This document shows positions 33,957 to 44,115 of a stretch of 64,000 bases of DNA, piece after piece. Numbering within the stretch: the stretch's first letter is position 1; every line of letters starts with the position of its first letter. The stretch comes from Mytilus galloprovincialis (lineage: Eukaryota; Mollusca; Bivalvia; Mytilida; Mytilidae), in NCBI RefSeq assembly GCF_965363235.1, contig NC_134839.1:94445743-94509742 (forward strand), given 5' to 3'. The notes beneath the pieces are model-generated. The model saw only the letters and a program-made list of their open reading frames with translations. It was not told where the DNA came from and did no database searches. Both the position numbers and the translations under genes were made by a program.

Positions 33957-34471
33957 TGTAAGCCGAGGTACTGGGACGTTAGCTGTGTCGATAAACTGTT
34001 TACGTACAAACAATGTCCAAAATCTGGTTTAAACCTTTACCAATTTAACAACAACATATATAGGTTTATGCTCTAACAGTCTCTCAATAAAATATGCAGT
34101 AACACGACGACAAGAGCAGGTTATGTATATAAATAGATAACAGTTCACTAAATAAAATCAGATGTGCTCCCGGTATTAATCTAAAAAAACTAATTTCAGT
34201 GATGAAAAATGTTTTCTATAAAAGTAGATGTAAGAATATTCAGAGTAAAAAATAAAATGAGCAATTGATTTTTTAATTAATCTTTAAAAAAATCAATCTA
34301 ATTTGGTGTACTTATAAATTATAGAGTCGACTCGTACTTATTTTAAGGGGGACACACGCATGCCTTTATAGCTACCCCCGTTTATCCTCTGTGCAAAATG
34401 ATAGATACGAAAAAGATAATAATTGGAATCCTTATTTTTTGTATGAAGTACAACGATAACCAACTAAGCAG
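33957..34471. other. Upstream flank of the METTL27-like gene
   Basis: Probably leader and promoter sequence near 33957-34060. No TATA box is evident. The remainder is AT-rich. Confidence 0.35.
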
Positions 34472-35170
34472 GTGCCAAATGTAGAGCAAGATCTGCTTAC
34501 CCTTCCAGAGAAACTGAGTTTATGGTGGGCTTTCCATTTTGTGTATATAACTGTTTGTTTTTCGTTGTTTTTCATTTTGTACATGGCAAAATGAAAAACT
34601 GATTGTAAATATAAAAAAGCAGATGTGTTATGAGTGCCAATGAGACAACTCTCCACAAGAGACCAAATGACACAGAAATTAACAACTATATATAGGTTAC
34701 CGTACGGCCTCAACAATGAGAAAAGCCGAAATGAGAAATTTTAAACAATTCAAACGAGAAAACCTAACGGCATAATTTATGTACAAAAATGAACGGAAAT
34801 AAAATAGGTAACACATCAACAAACGACAACCACTGAATTACAGGCTCCTGACTGGGGACAGGCACATACATACAGAATGTGGCAGGGTTAAACATGTTAG
34901 CGGAATCCCAACCTTCCCCTAACCAGGGACAGTGGTGTAACTGTACAACATAAGAACTAACTATAAAGATCAGTTGAAAAAGGCTTAACTCATTGGATGG
35001 ATACAAATAGAAATACATCTAACAAAAACACAGAATGCACGTGGCCTGGTACTTGTATAACCCAACAATAAAAAGACACCAAGTACTGATCTGAGAGTAT
35101 TCGCAGTTACAGACAGCTAGTTCAAAGCCACTAACAACTAATGAAAAAATCATGCATCTAAGACTAAATT
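34472..35170 (+). repeat. Mussel repeat C fragment followed by repeat B long copy
   Basis: 34472-34535 holds AGAGCAAGATCTGCTTACCC (repeat C). 34612-35170 is the longest copy of repeat B here, with TGAGTGCCAATGAGACAACT, GGTTACCGTACGGCCTCAAC, AACAAACGACAACCACTGAA and GGCTCCTGACTGGGGACAGG. Confidence 0.75.
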
Positions 35171-35197
35171 ATCAGGTTGTTTATAACTAATGAGTTT

Positions 35198-35438
35198 CAT
35201 AAAATTGAGAATGGAAATGGGGAATGTGCCAAAGAGACAACAACCCGACCATAGAAAAAAACAACAGCAGAAGGTCACCAACAGGTCTTCAATGTAGCGA
35301 GAAATTCCCGCACCCGGAGGCGTCCTTCAACTGGCCCCTAAACAAATATATACTAGTTCAGTGATAATGAACGCCATACTAATTTCCAAATTGTACACAA
35401 GAAACTAAAATTAAAATAATACAAGACTAACAAAGGCC
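35198..35438 (+). repeat. Interspersed mussel repeat A, truncated copy
   Basis: Starts CATAAAATTGAGAATGGAAA and ends at CAAGACTAACAAAGGCC. It is well conserved and lies 180 bp before a second, longer copy in the same orientation. Confidence 0.85.
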
Positions 35439-35621
35439 TCAAACTTAGTTTTTGAGGTGAAAACTGACACCTTTGTGCTTTATAAAGAATATTTCCATAA
35501 AAAATAATCTATTTGCTATCATACGCCTCTCTTTTTAAATGGCAGATCTCGTAAGTTAAACATTTGTGTCTTATCTGTCACGTCTCTTGTTTTGACAATA
35601 ACATACTAGTAGTTAAAATAA

Positions 35622-36160
35622 TCATAAAATATGAAATTGAGAAAGGAAATTTGGAATGTGTCAAAGCGACAACAACCCGACCATGGAGCAGACAACAGCC
35701 GAAGGCCACCAATGGGTCTTCAATTTAGCGAGAATTCCCGCGCCCGTAGGTGTCCTTCAGCTGGCCCCTAAAAATATGTATACTAGTACAGTGATAATGG
35801 ACGTCATACTAAACTCCGAATTATACACAAGAAACTAAAATTAAAAATCATACAAGACTAACAAAGGCCAGAGGCTCCTGACCTGGGACAGGCGCAAAAT
35901 TGCGGCGGGGTTAAACATGTTTATGAGATCTCAACCCTCCCCCTATACCTCTAGCCTATGTAGAAAAGTAAACGCATAACAATACGCACATTAGAATTCA
36001 GTTCAAGAGAAGTCCGAGTCCGATGTCAAAAGATGTAACAAAAGAAAATAAATAAAATGACAATAATACATAAATAACAACAGACTACTAGCAGTTAACT
36101 GACATGCCAGGTCCAGATCTCAATTAAACTGATTTAAAGATTATGTCCTCATCATATGAA
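35622..36160 (+). repeat. Interspersed mussel repeat A, long copy
   Basis: The full-length type: AGCGAGAATTCCCGCGCCC, TTGCGGCGGGGTTAAACATG, CTCCCCCTATACCTCTAGCC, TAACTGACATGCCAGGTCCA and TCATCATATGAA in order. Confidence 0.85.
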
Positions 36161-36305
36161 TATATGAATATAACTTCTAACTGTGCTAAAAGAGAAAGGT
36201 CCACACATATTGAATTTAATTATATATATTAAACTAGAATTTCTTTATATATTTTTTTAATTTTACTTAATTGATAAAAGACCATAAATAAATGAATGCT
36301 ATAAT

Positions 36306-36404
36306 TTTGTTTAGTAGCAGGTATCCAGTTTTCAAAGTAGCGTTTACGTACTGCAACAGTAAATGTTTGTGTTCCCTTTGTGGCCTTTCTTGCAATATAG
36401 ATTC
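36306..36404 (-). CDS. Possible orphan coding exon
   Basis: After an acceptor TTTTTTCACAG, the minus strand reads (G)IYIARKATKGTQTFTVAV then RKRYFENWIPATK. The residues look protein-like, but the frame has no clear donor and runs on to a stop near 36230, so it would be a terminal exon. I recognise no family. The VRK block echoes FVRKQFIDT just upstream of the METTL27-like ATG. It could be a neighbouring-gene exon or a decayed one. Confidence 0.22.
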
Positions 36405-36984
36405 CTGTGAAAAAACAGTTGCCTCAGAATAACAAAAATAATAGTTTTAGGTCGAACATAAAACTGTTGAATACAAGATATATACGATCCTAAGAATCGA
36501 CACAATGTGGGCCAATCAAATGTTCATAACGTAATGTAAGTATATACTCATATAATTTATGATTTACATGATTAAAACATAAGAAATGCAACTCTTGCTC
36601 TTTATATGATATAGAATTTGCCACTTCTTATCTGAAACTACTAGATTTTAGGTGGAGTTCAAAATATTAACTACATAATGCAACCTGACAGTTGAATGTG
36701 ATTTGCCGAATTGTTGTTGATATCTAATACATGGCTGTTCTCTCGTATGTTTAGGATGTCTTTCGTTTCACGTATATCAACCATGAACGGATACACACTT
36801 GAATCCCTGATAATCAGTATTAATTGATTCACAATTCAGATTATCGTTATGTTTTTGGGAAAATAATTAAAAATTGTCAATGTTGAGTATTCTTTGATAG
36901 GTCGCTTTTTCAGATACTGTAAACAATAGATAAACTGCATCAACGAATGGCATGACTTTTTGTTGTGCATTACAGCAGCACTCA

Positions 36985-37425
36985 TGTTTTATAAACCCCG
37001 CCACAATCTTCATGTTCATGTCCCAAGTCAGGCGTCAGTAGGTGGTTGTCGTTGGGTCACGTCTGACTTATTTGTTTTTTCGTAAATTGTTCTGTTATGA
37101 ATTATGCCGTTGTTTTTTTTCTCAATTAAATGGTCTCATATTTTTCATGTCGGGGCCTTTTATAGCCGACTATACGGTATGAATTTTCCTCAGACATTGT
37201 TGAATGTTACCTATAAATTAGGCCGTAGGTTTTTTCATATATTATTTGTCATGTTGGGGACTTTTATATTCGACTATACTGTATGGATTTTCTCATTGTT
37301 TATGGTTGCATATTATTGCTTACGTCAATTCAATCAGACCTTTTCTATGTAGTCATTTTTCTGCTCTTTGGTCAGGTTGTTATCACTTTGACACTTACCC
37401 AATTTCCATTATAAATTTTATGTGT
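36985..37425 (-). repeat. Interspersed mussel repeats B and A, inverted fragments
   Basis: CATGTCCCAAGTCAGGCGTC and GTAGGTGGTTGTCGTTGGGT are the inverse of repeat B blocks. 37369-37425 (TTTGGTCAGGTTGTTATCAC) is the inverse of the repeat A start. Confidence 0.6.
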
Positions 37426-37744
37426 TATTCGTCTCATGTTAACTCGTATAGTTGGAGTTTTCGAGGTCTATTTAATTTCATTTTACAGATTAAAAATATA
37501 TGTTACATCACCGGGTTTTTTCTGTATAAGAATGATTTTTTTTGTGTGGATCGAATCATTCAATCAAATGATTTAACTTTGTTTCACTTTCAATGTTGAC
37601 ATTCTTTTCCTCTAAACAACTGAGCAGACACACTTCATACGTTATCCATCTCTAGGTAAGGTGTTAAAGTTCACATGAATACGGATTCAATGAGGTTGTA
37701 TTATTCACTTGCAAGTGAATAATTCATCATCAATGTTTCTTAAC

Positions 37745-37750
37745 TTTATT
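37745..37750 (-). terminator. Candidate poly(A) signal for the membrane-protein gene
   Basis: AATAAA on the minus strand about 325 bp after the stop at 38075. It is the nearest canonical hexamer I found. Confidence 0.3.
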
Positions 37751-37985
37751 TTACAAAATTAAAACGTACTGGCTGCTTAAAGAGAATTATTATTTCACTA
37801 TTTTACTTTCATTAATGAGTGAACAAAAGAACAATACTTTAGATTTTTTATATATCTCGTAGCTACTATAGTGCCCTTTTATAATAAATTGATCATAAAT
37901 CATTAAAAGTTAGAATGTCAACAAAAGTTGTGTTCAGCTTCTCTGAAAAGTTTTTGTTAGTTTCTTATATTTTTGTTTCATGCAG

Positions 37986-38050
37986 CTGGAATAAAACAAG
38001 TTAAGAACCCCTGTACCTCAGGATAATGTCTGAGTTTAACAAGTATGAAG
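37986..38050 (+). CDS. Possible small plus-strand exon with a start codon
   Basis: A long pyrimidine tract and CATGCAG acceptor precede it, and a strong GAAG|GTAAGTGG donor follows at 38050/38051. Inside, ATG at 38026 gives MSEFNKYE plus one base. No continuing exon is found. It faces the minus-strand membrane-protein gene, 24 bp past that gene's stop. Confidence 0.25.
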
Positions 38051-38074
38051 GTAAGTGGTCATACCACTATTAGT

Positions 38075-40489
38075 TTATAATTCCAATTGATAGAATTCAA
38101 TAACGGTCTGTCTTATTTTCAGTTTTCTAACCTTTGGGTTGATCTTCTCTGTAAAAAAGCTGTGAATCAAATTTGGTAGAATGGTTATCAACAAAACGCT
38201 TAAGACATGAAGAATTTCACTAGATTCATCCGTCCGCATCGGTCTGACGTATTGCGAAACAAAAACGATTGATGCCGAGATGAGAAATGACATCAAAGCT
38301 ATCTGCAGAACTGACAAGAATATGCAAATGTGTAAAGGGCGATACTTCCTAGAGACAAATTCAAACAACTTTTTGGGTATGCCTGGCAACTGTCTTCTCT
38401 CACGGACTCGGCGTTCTTTTGGGTCCTTAGATAGCATCTCAATATTAACGAATTCAGATCCAGATTCGGTCATCGCATAGTTCACATCCTCTCGTATTTC
38501 ACCGATGTATTTGGCAGCTTTAATTGTTTTGTGGAGCAACTGAGAATAGTCGTGTTCTATTTCAGAACCAATGCGATATACAAAGAACAAAAGCATGAAA
38601 AAAGAATAAACAAAAGTGAAAGAATAATTTGGAAATATCACAACCGAAAGATATACAAAAAATATAATACATGTCAAAAATGTGAAGGAAGCCAGAATGA
38701 TAATACAACACATAAAAAGATAATACAAATATAGTATAGTTGTGATAAACATGAATATGGCTGTTAAAACACAATGTTTCTGTGTAAAATAACGATGCAG
38801 ACTTAATGTATAACCTCTGACACATATAAATAGGAATGAAATTATAGGTAACCCATAGTATATTATTACCAGGGAAAACTCAACAAAGCACACTATGATG
38901 TACAATGGCAACAGAACTATGCAAATTGGCCATATAGGAAAGTTACATTGATCATTAAAAAAGCTAAAACTTCTTTGAAAACGCATAATTTGATAACAGA
39001 TAGTGAAACTCCAAAATTTCGGATTAATAAGCATGAAAACATTCGATCGTAGGACACAATAAATTTTATGATAACCTATTCGATTGAGACAACGCTTTGA
39101 AGATAACTTTTCGATTGTTGCAACATTTATTGACAACAGTGACGAATATGCGCCATTATCTGATGGGAGACCCATTTCTATATGTGATCCATGGTCAACT
39201 GGTATTACTAAAAGAGCAATACCAGCTACAAAATACAGAAACAGAGCTATGAAAGGGCCTCCAAACATTGGTAGAAATAATGATCGGCTTTCACTCAAAC
39301 CACCTAGAATTGATGTAAAGCCAAATGGTATTTTATTTTTCACCAGAGCTGGTGCAAGTTCTGGCCATCCGATATAATACATAAGAATTTCCAAATAAAC
39401 AAATAATGGTAGTCCTAGTACAAAAATAATTCGTCGTATTCTTGTAGCAGCAACTGGATGCTTAAAACCCAACCCACAAATGCCAAGGAATAAGCTAGCC
39501 ACAGAAACGGGGCTTCTTTTTTGTAAATATAAATATTCGTCGTCTAAATCCAAACTCTGGTAAGATGTTTGCTTTGTGGTTCTAATCTTACTTCCAGATT
39601 TCATAGAGCGAGCGCTGCATTTCATCAACATAATAGGGAAAAAGCAGAAAAAGACCATTCCAACGTAATATGGCATCAGTTGATATTGGTTTAATCGACT
39701 ACCGTTTTCGTCGGTGCATTCAAAAAGCTCTGTTCTGGTTTTGTAACAGCATCTGTATCCAAACATCCTGATGGCAAAACCAAAATAAATCTTTGCTGTA
39801 TACCAGGCGGATTCTGTAATTCGAGGGTATGCACTATAGAAACACCAATAAGTCTTTATAGTTTTCCTTTTTTTGTCATATTCTCGCCACGTTTTTACAG
39901 GCAGGGTATGTAAAGCTGTTGTTATACTTTGAACGGTTTCATTCTCCCCAAATATGATCTGACATGACGACGAAGTACTTATAAGCTGTATTGTAATATT
40001 TGTTAAAGTTCTTGCGTCTAAAAGACCAAATGAGTAAAGCCAGTTGTCTATCATCCATGACGTATACAAATTGCCTTTTGCTTCATGACCAAGAGTCACA
40101 CTCCATTCTAATGGTAAGAATGTCTCATTTGCTTTAGAATAAATCATTGGTTGCATATTTCGATCATATATTTCAAGTTTAAATTTTGCAATCAAACTAT
40201 CGGAGTTGATCCATTCCGTTTTGAAGTTTTCTTTTGACGATTGACTGACTGTGAACCCACAAATATCATACCTTTTATCTGTGTGTACGTCATTTATAGA
40301 CCGAGACATCACTAGATGAACAACATGTACAGCAACGAGATACATGTACTGAAATGAGAGAACGATCAATTTTATATTACTAGTATAACAATTAGCAAAT
40401 GGTATGTCAAGTCCCGTGCTACTGGAATCCGAATTTATGATAAAATATATTGAAATATATTTAGATTTGTTTTTTCTTGCAATTATCAT
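38075..40489 (-). CDS. Single-exon 804-residue multi-pass membrane protein, unknown family
   Basis: I do not recognise the family. The frame is intact over 2.4 kb. Residues 39-58 are hydrophobic (IKLIVLSFQYMYLVAVHVV) and could be a signal anchor, so M49 or M61 are alternative starts. Residues 63-270 form a polar, probably extracytoplasmic domain with NxT sites at N121, N164 and N183 and several Cys (C77, C176, C216, C247, C248, C258). Hydrophobic segments follow at about 271-291, 351-374, 404-430, 518-560 (two), 570-595, 597-620, 622-640, 718-747 and 759-779, about ten in all. The stretch 645-715 is charged (KDPKERRVRERRQLPGIPKK) and probably cytosolic. A single exon and the number of helices could fit a transporter, channel or lineage-specific receptor family in molluscs, but no motif decides. 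A 22-bp inverted repeat lies just upstream. Confidence 0.75.
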   Translation of the reverse strand: MIIARKNKSKYISIYFIINSDSSSTGLDIPFANCYTSNIKLIVLSFQYMYLVAVHVVHLVMSRSINDVHTDKRYDICGFTVSQSSKENFKTEWINSDSLIAKFKLEIYDRNMQPMIYSKANETFLPLEWSVTLGHEAKGNLYTSWMIDNWLYSFGLLDARTLTNITIQLISTSSSCQIIFGENETVQSITTALHTLPVKTWREYDKKRKTIKTYWCFYSAYPRITESAWYTAKIYFGFAIRMFGYRCCYKTRTELFECTDENGSRLNQYQLMPYYVGMVFFCFFPIMLMKCSARSMKSGSKIRTTKQTSYQSLDLDDEYLYLQKRSPVSVASLFLGICGLGFKHPVAATRIRRIIFVLGLPLFVYLEILMYYIGWPELAPALVKNKIPFGFTSILGGLSESRSLFLPMFGGPFIALFLYFVAGIALLVIPVDHGSHIEMGLPSDNGAYSSLLSINVATIEKLSSKRCLNRIGYHKIYCVLRSNVFMLINPKFWSFTICYQIMRFQRSFSFFNDQCNFPIWPICIVLLPLYIIVCFVEFSLVIIYYGLPIISFLFICVRGYTLSLHRYFTQKHCVLTAIFMFITTILYLYYLFMCCIIILASFTFLTCIIFFVYLSVVIFPNYSFTFVYSFFMLLFFVYRIGSEIEHDYSQLLHKTIKAAKYIGEIREDVNYAMTESGSEFVNIEMLSKDPKERRVRERRQLPGIPKKLFEFVSRKYRPLHICIFLSVLQIALMSFLISASIVFVSQYVRPMRTDESSEILHVLSVLLITILPNLIHSFFTEKINPKVRKLKIRQTVIEFYQLEL

Positions 40490-40505
40490 AGCTTTTAAGA
40501 GAATA

Positions 40506-40574
40506 AATGGATGTTAGTCTTCGTTGTTTTTATCACAAGAAGTCCGGATGACACAACGAAGACTAACATCCATT
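40506..40574. repeat. Perfect 22-bp inverted repeat upstream of the membrane-protein gene
   Basis: AATGGATGTTAGTCTTCGTT(GT) at 40506-40527 and its exact complement at 40553-40574, separated by 25 bp. It starts 17 bp before the ATG of the 804-residue frame, so it lies in the leader or promoter. Confidence 0.9.
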
Positions 40575-40627
40575 GTGGGATTACATCCTTATGCTTAACT
40601 GGTTTGTAAAATAGTTTTATTTACTTT

Positions 40628-40760
40628 ATATAAGACCATGTGGTATGAGTGCCAATGAGACAACTCTCTATCCAAGTCAAAATTTGTAAAAGTTAGCCAT
40701 TATAGGTCACAGTACGGCCTTCAAAGCGGAGCCTTGGCTCACACCGAACAGCAATGTTTA
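40628..40760 (+). repeat. Interspersed mussel repeat B, short copy
   Basis: GTGGTATGAGTGCCAATGAG, GGTCACAGTACGGCCTTCAA and GAGCCTTGGCTCACACCGAA match the other copies. Confidence 0.8.
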
Positions 40761-41449
40761 TATTTTTCACACTCTAATGCTCAAACAAATGATACCGAAC
40801 TAGTTTTGTACTTTGTAAATAAGGTTTATTGTGTGGTCATTTAATAAAAGTTCTACTGCTTTTTACAAGCTCTCATTCAGTTATCTATGGTATGAAATTC
40901 TCCTATTCAAGATATTAAAATATATACAGATTAACAATAAACTGATGAAAAGCCGACTTATCCTATATATTTTTTTGATATTTTGTTTTACCAGAAAAGC
41001 TCAACAGGAAACTTTTTTCTCTCGCTTAACCATTTGGTTGAGATTCAAGATGATTTTATACCAGGCGTGCAGAAGCTACGTTTGGTCAAAGTTAATTGCA
41101 TTTAAAGTTATTTTTTTAATTATGTGTTATTTCACTAAAAAAATACCTTCATCTTTACTGACTTCAACTCGATACCAGGTAAATAAGGAAGTTGATATAA
41201 GGAAACAAATACGTAAAAAGTTTCTTATATTAGAAAGTTTCTCAAAATAAAGACCTGTAATAATGCGTTACATGCAAGATTTAACACAGTACAATTACAA
41301 TAATTTTCCTGTTCTTTTGTGCTTGTGCATTTGAGTGAAAACACACTTTTTGCTAAAATTCAAGATGATGAAATCTATCAAGAGATTTATATATATAATT
41401 AAACTGAAACTTTTGAGGAAGAATTTAGTTGTCAACTTGTGCTCAATCA
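40761..41449. other. AT-rich stretch, nothing recognised
   Basis: A plus-strand open frame (40831-41250) exists, but it is Phe/Leu/Ile-rich in AT-rich DNA with no family signal. Confidence 0.4.
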
Positions 41450-41625
41450 AGGCAACAGTAGTTTACCGGTGTTCAAAAGTTATAGATCGATTGAGATAAA
41501 ACAAATCCTGGTGACAAACTAAAACCGAGGAAGACATCAACATCAGGAACTCTAATTAAAGTGCAACAAAAACAGACGCCAACATTTATAGAAACGAACT
41601 ATTTGTGAACTTAAGTTTGATATTT
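41450..41625 (+). repeat. Interspersed mussel repeat E
   Basis: GGTGACAAACTAAAACCGAG, AAAGTGCAACAAAAACAGAC and AACGAACTATTTGTG are the inverse of blocks at 11240-11475. Confidence 0.6.
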
Positions 41626-42077
41626 CACAGTACATATCTCGCGTAAAAAAAAAATCATAGAATTGTTATTTTCAAGCCGCCAATATTCCATACATGCTGT
41701 GTTTGCAATTAGACGATTAAAATGTTTTTCTATCAAGTAATTATTCAGTGTTCTCTGTGTCGTAACTTTTTATTCATTCTACGCTATTTCGGTCCTTGTA
41801 TTTTGTCTAATTTTGTTGGTACAAAGTTCTAAGCAGCTCCGCTCTTGTAAAACGATTATTATAACAAATCTACAGTCGAATCATTAGTTTGGAATAATGC
41901 TATGTCTTGATGTAATTATTCAATATATATTTTAAAACTTGGATATAGTGACATTATTTCATATTGAATTGTTCGTTTTACCATTCAAGTTCTGCTGAAA
42001 TCTCTGCAGAAAAAACCGACTCACAGTCGGAATAGTGTCCATCATACAGAAACAAGTACTGCTACATTTACCGCCAC
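41626..42077. other. AT-rich stretch, nothing recognised
   Basis: No coding frame or repeat recognised. Confidence 0.4.
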
Positions 42078-42200
42078 TAGGGGGCGGATCCAGCCATTTT
42101 AAAAAGGGGGTCCAGCCACATGTACCCATTCAAATGCATTGATCGTCCAAAAAGGGGGGGGGGGGGTCCAACCTCCGGACCCCCCGATCCGCCACTGGTC
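42078..42200. mobile_element. MITE-like element with GGATCC ends, family 1
   Basis: Begins AGGGGGCGGATCCAGCCATT and ends CCCCCCGATCCGCCACTGG. The interior CAAATGCATTGATCG matches 6420-6585. Confidence 0.7.
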
Positions 42201-42425
42201 ACTGATCCAAACATGTCTTTTAAGCCGGATTGTGATTGAGAATGGTGTAAAAAAAAAAATCGGTTTAATATAACATAATCATGCTAAAAAGTATTGGGTA
42301 CGAGTTGGCAAAAATCTGGTACGAGTTGGTGGAGTGCGAGTTTACATATTTTCTTCTCAGACAAAAATGCATATGTCAATTCTCGTATAAAAAGTCGGTA
42401 CTTTTTGCTGATAAAGCGAAAACGC

Positions 42426-44022
42426 TTTTTTATACGACCGCAACAAATTTTGCGGTCGTATATTGGTATCACGTCGTCGTTGGCGTCAGCGTCGTCCGAA
42501 GACGGATGGTTTCCGGACAATAACTTTAGTATAAGTAAATTGAAATCAATAAAATTTTAATACAATGTTTATAACCACAAAAAGGAAACTTGAGATTGAT
42601 TTTTGGGATTATGGTACCTAAGGTTTAGGAATTAGGGGCCCAAAGCAAGCATTTAATCTAGTGTCAGGACAATAAGTTGTGTATATATCTAGTGTCAGGA
42701 CAATAAGTTGTGTATAAGTATTTCAATTGTTTTGAATTGTACCACAATGTTTAATACCATAAGTAGAAGGTTGGTATAAATTATAGGGGTTATGGGACAA
42801 ACAGTCTAGGAATAAAGGACAAAAAAGGGGCCAAAAACAAGCTTTTTGTAGTTTCAAGACAATAAATTGGAGTTATTTTTCTTTGTCCAGAATGGTTGTT
42901 GAATCACCTAAAACCAATGCTTTATGAAATCTTCTTTGAAAATTGGAATTATCTTTCTTTGTCCAGAATAGTAGTTGAATCAACTTTAAAAATCAATGCT
43001 ATTTACAATATACAAAGCAATATTCACTTTTACTACCAACTGATAAATTAAAGCAATCTTTACCATTCAATGATTACAAACACTTTGATTACCGTTCTAG
43101 GGTTATGCCCCTTTACAAATGGAAAAAAAAATTGAAGAATTTTTCGTTTCTGTTCTTTAAACTTAAGTTTGTCTCAACTAAATTTAATGAAATGTGTATA
43201 TAATGCTTATTACCTCTAAACTCAGTTTAAGTTCAATTTTTGGCAGCTTCATTTTTACAGTTCTTGAATTATGTCCCTTTATAACGTTATATATGCTAGC
43301 GGGGGCATCATCATCCCTATTTTTTTTTAGAAGATACTATTAACTGAGACTACTATGTGTTATATAGTAGTCTCAGCTATTAATTATTATTAACTTTAAC
43401 CATGACTGTATGACATTTTATATTTTAATATTTTATGATGTATTTAAATGAGTAGTTATGGTTGTGTGACGGGATTGCTTCCCTTAGAACATTTGGTAGA
43501 TACTTAGTCAGCCGTAAGCGGTTGAGCTAAGGAAGTACTTCTTTAGCTCAGTCGGTATACGCGCTGCCTTGTAATACAGAGGTCCCCGGTTCGAGTCCCG
43601 GTGGAGACAAGCAATTTTGTAATGAAATTCGTGCTCTCCGGTTACAGTTGCAAACTCTATTAAAAATTTGAATTGAGATCATTTTTGGAATGAGGGAAAG
43701 GGGGAGGTGACTGGAAAAAAAATTGTGGGGGGGGGGGGTTCTATTTTTCTCCATGATTTCAGATATTTTATTTTGAGAGGATTAATATTTTAAACAGCAT
43801 AGTTAATTGCTCAAAAGCAAAAAAAAAAAGTTGATTAGACCACATTCATTCTGTGTCAGAAACCTATGCTTGACTTATAGTGTCACTGACTATTTTTAAA
43901 ATCACAATCCAAATTCAGACTCCCGGCTGTATCCAGCTTGAATGTTGTGTCCATACTTGCCCCAACCGTTCAGGGTTCGACCTATGCGGTTCGTATAAAG
44001 CTGCGCCCTGTGTAGCATCTGG
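42426..44022. mobile_element. ACGACCGC-ended mollusc repeat, copy A
   Basis: The left end TTTTTATACGACCGCAAC is followed by a hairpin partner TTGCGGTCGTATA. The right end holds TGCGGTTCGTATAAAGC. The interior has GTCGTCG triplets and blocks such as GGAATTAGGGGCC, TTTATAACCACAAAAAGG and CTTTGTCCAGAATAG, all shared in the same order with 51706-53688. No protein is seen. It carries a tRNA-derived segment absent from the other copy. I recall the family as abundant in bivalves. Confidence 0.7.
43537..43609 (+). ncRNA. tRNA-derived sequence (degenerate; SINE head or tRNA pseudogene)
   Basis: It has an A-box-like TAGCTCAGTCGG (43544) and a perfect B box GGTTCGAGTCC (43588-43598). The T stem pairs at four of five positions. 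The acceptor 3' side TGGAGAC does not pair with the 5' side ACTTCTT, and the anticodon stem (CTGCC/TACAG) is broken with a short loop around TTGTAA, so it is not a working tRNA. The preceding 28 bp (TGAGCTAAGG...TTAGCTCA, 43523-43550) form a near-palindrome that overlaps the A box. The parent tRNA may be Thr(TGT) or Tyr(GTA), not decided. Confidence 0.65.
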
Positions 44023-44115
44023 CTGTTTTATGTTTTGGTATCAAGTTTGATTGACTAGAATATAACGGCTTAAATTTTGGGGAGGTGTTGGAAACCTGTC
44101 ACGAAAGTTAAAGTA

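Noticed and set aside
40831-41250. Plus-strand 139-codon open frame
   Set aside because: Phe/Ile/Leu/Lys-rich in AT-rich DNA, with no splice context and no family motif.
43537-43609. Functional tRNA gene
   Set aside because: The acceptor stem and anticodon stem do not pair and the loop is short. Only the promoter boxes and T arm are good.
43548-43754. Minus-strand open frame reading SPPGLEPGTSVLQGSAYTD
   Set aside because: This is the usual false translation of a tRNA-like sequence, explained by the tRNA-derived segment.
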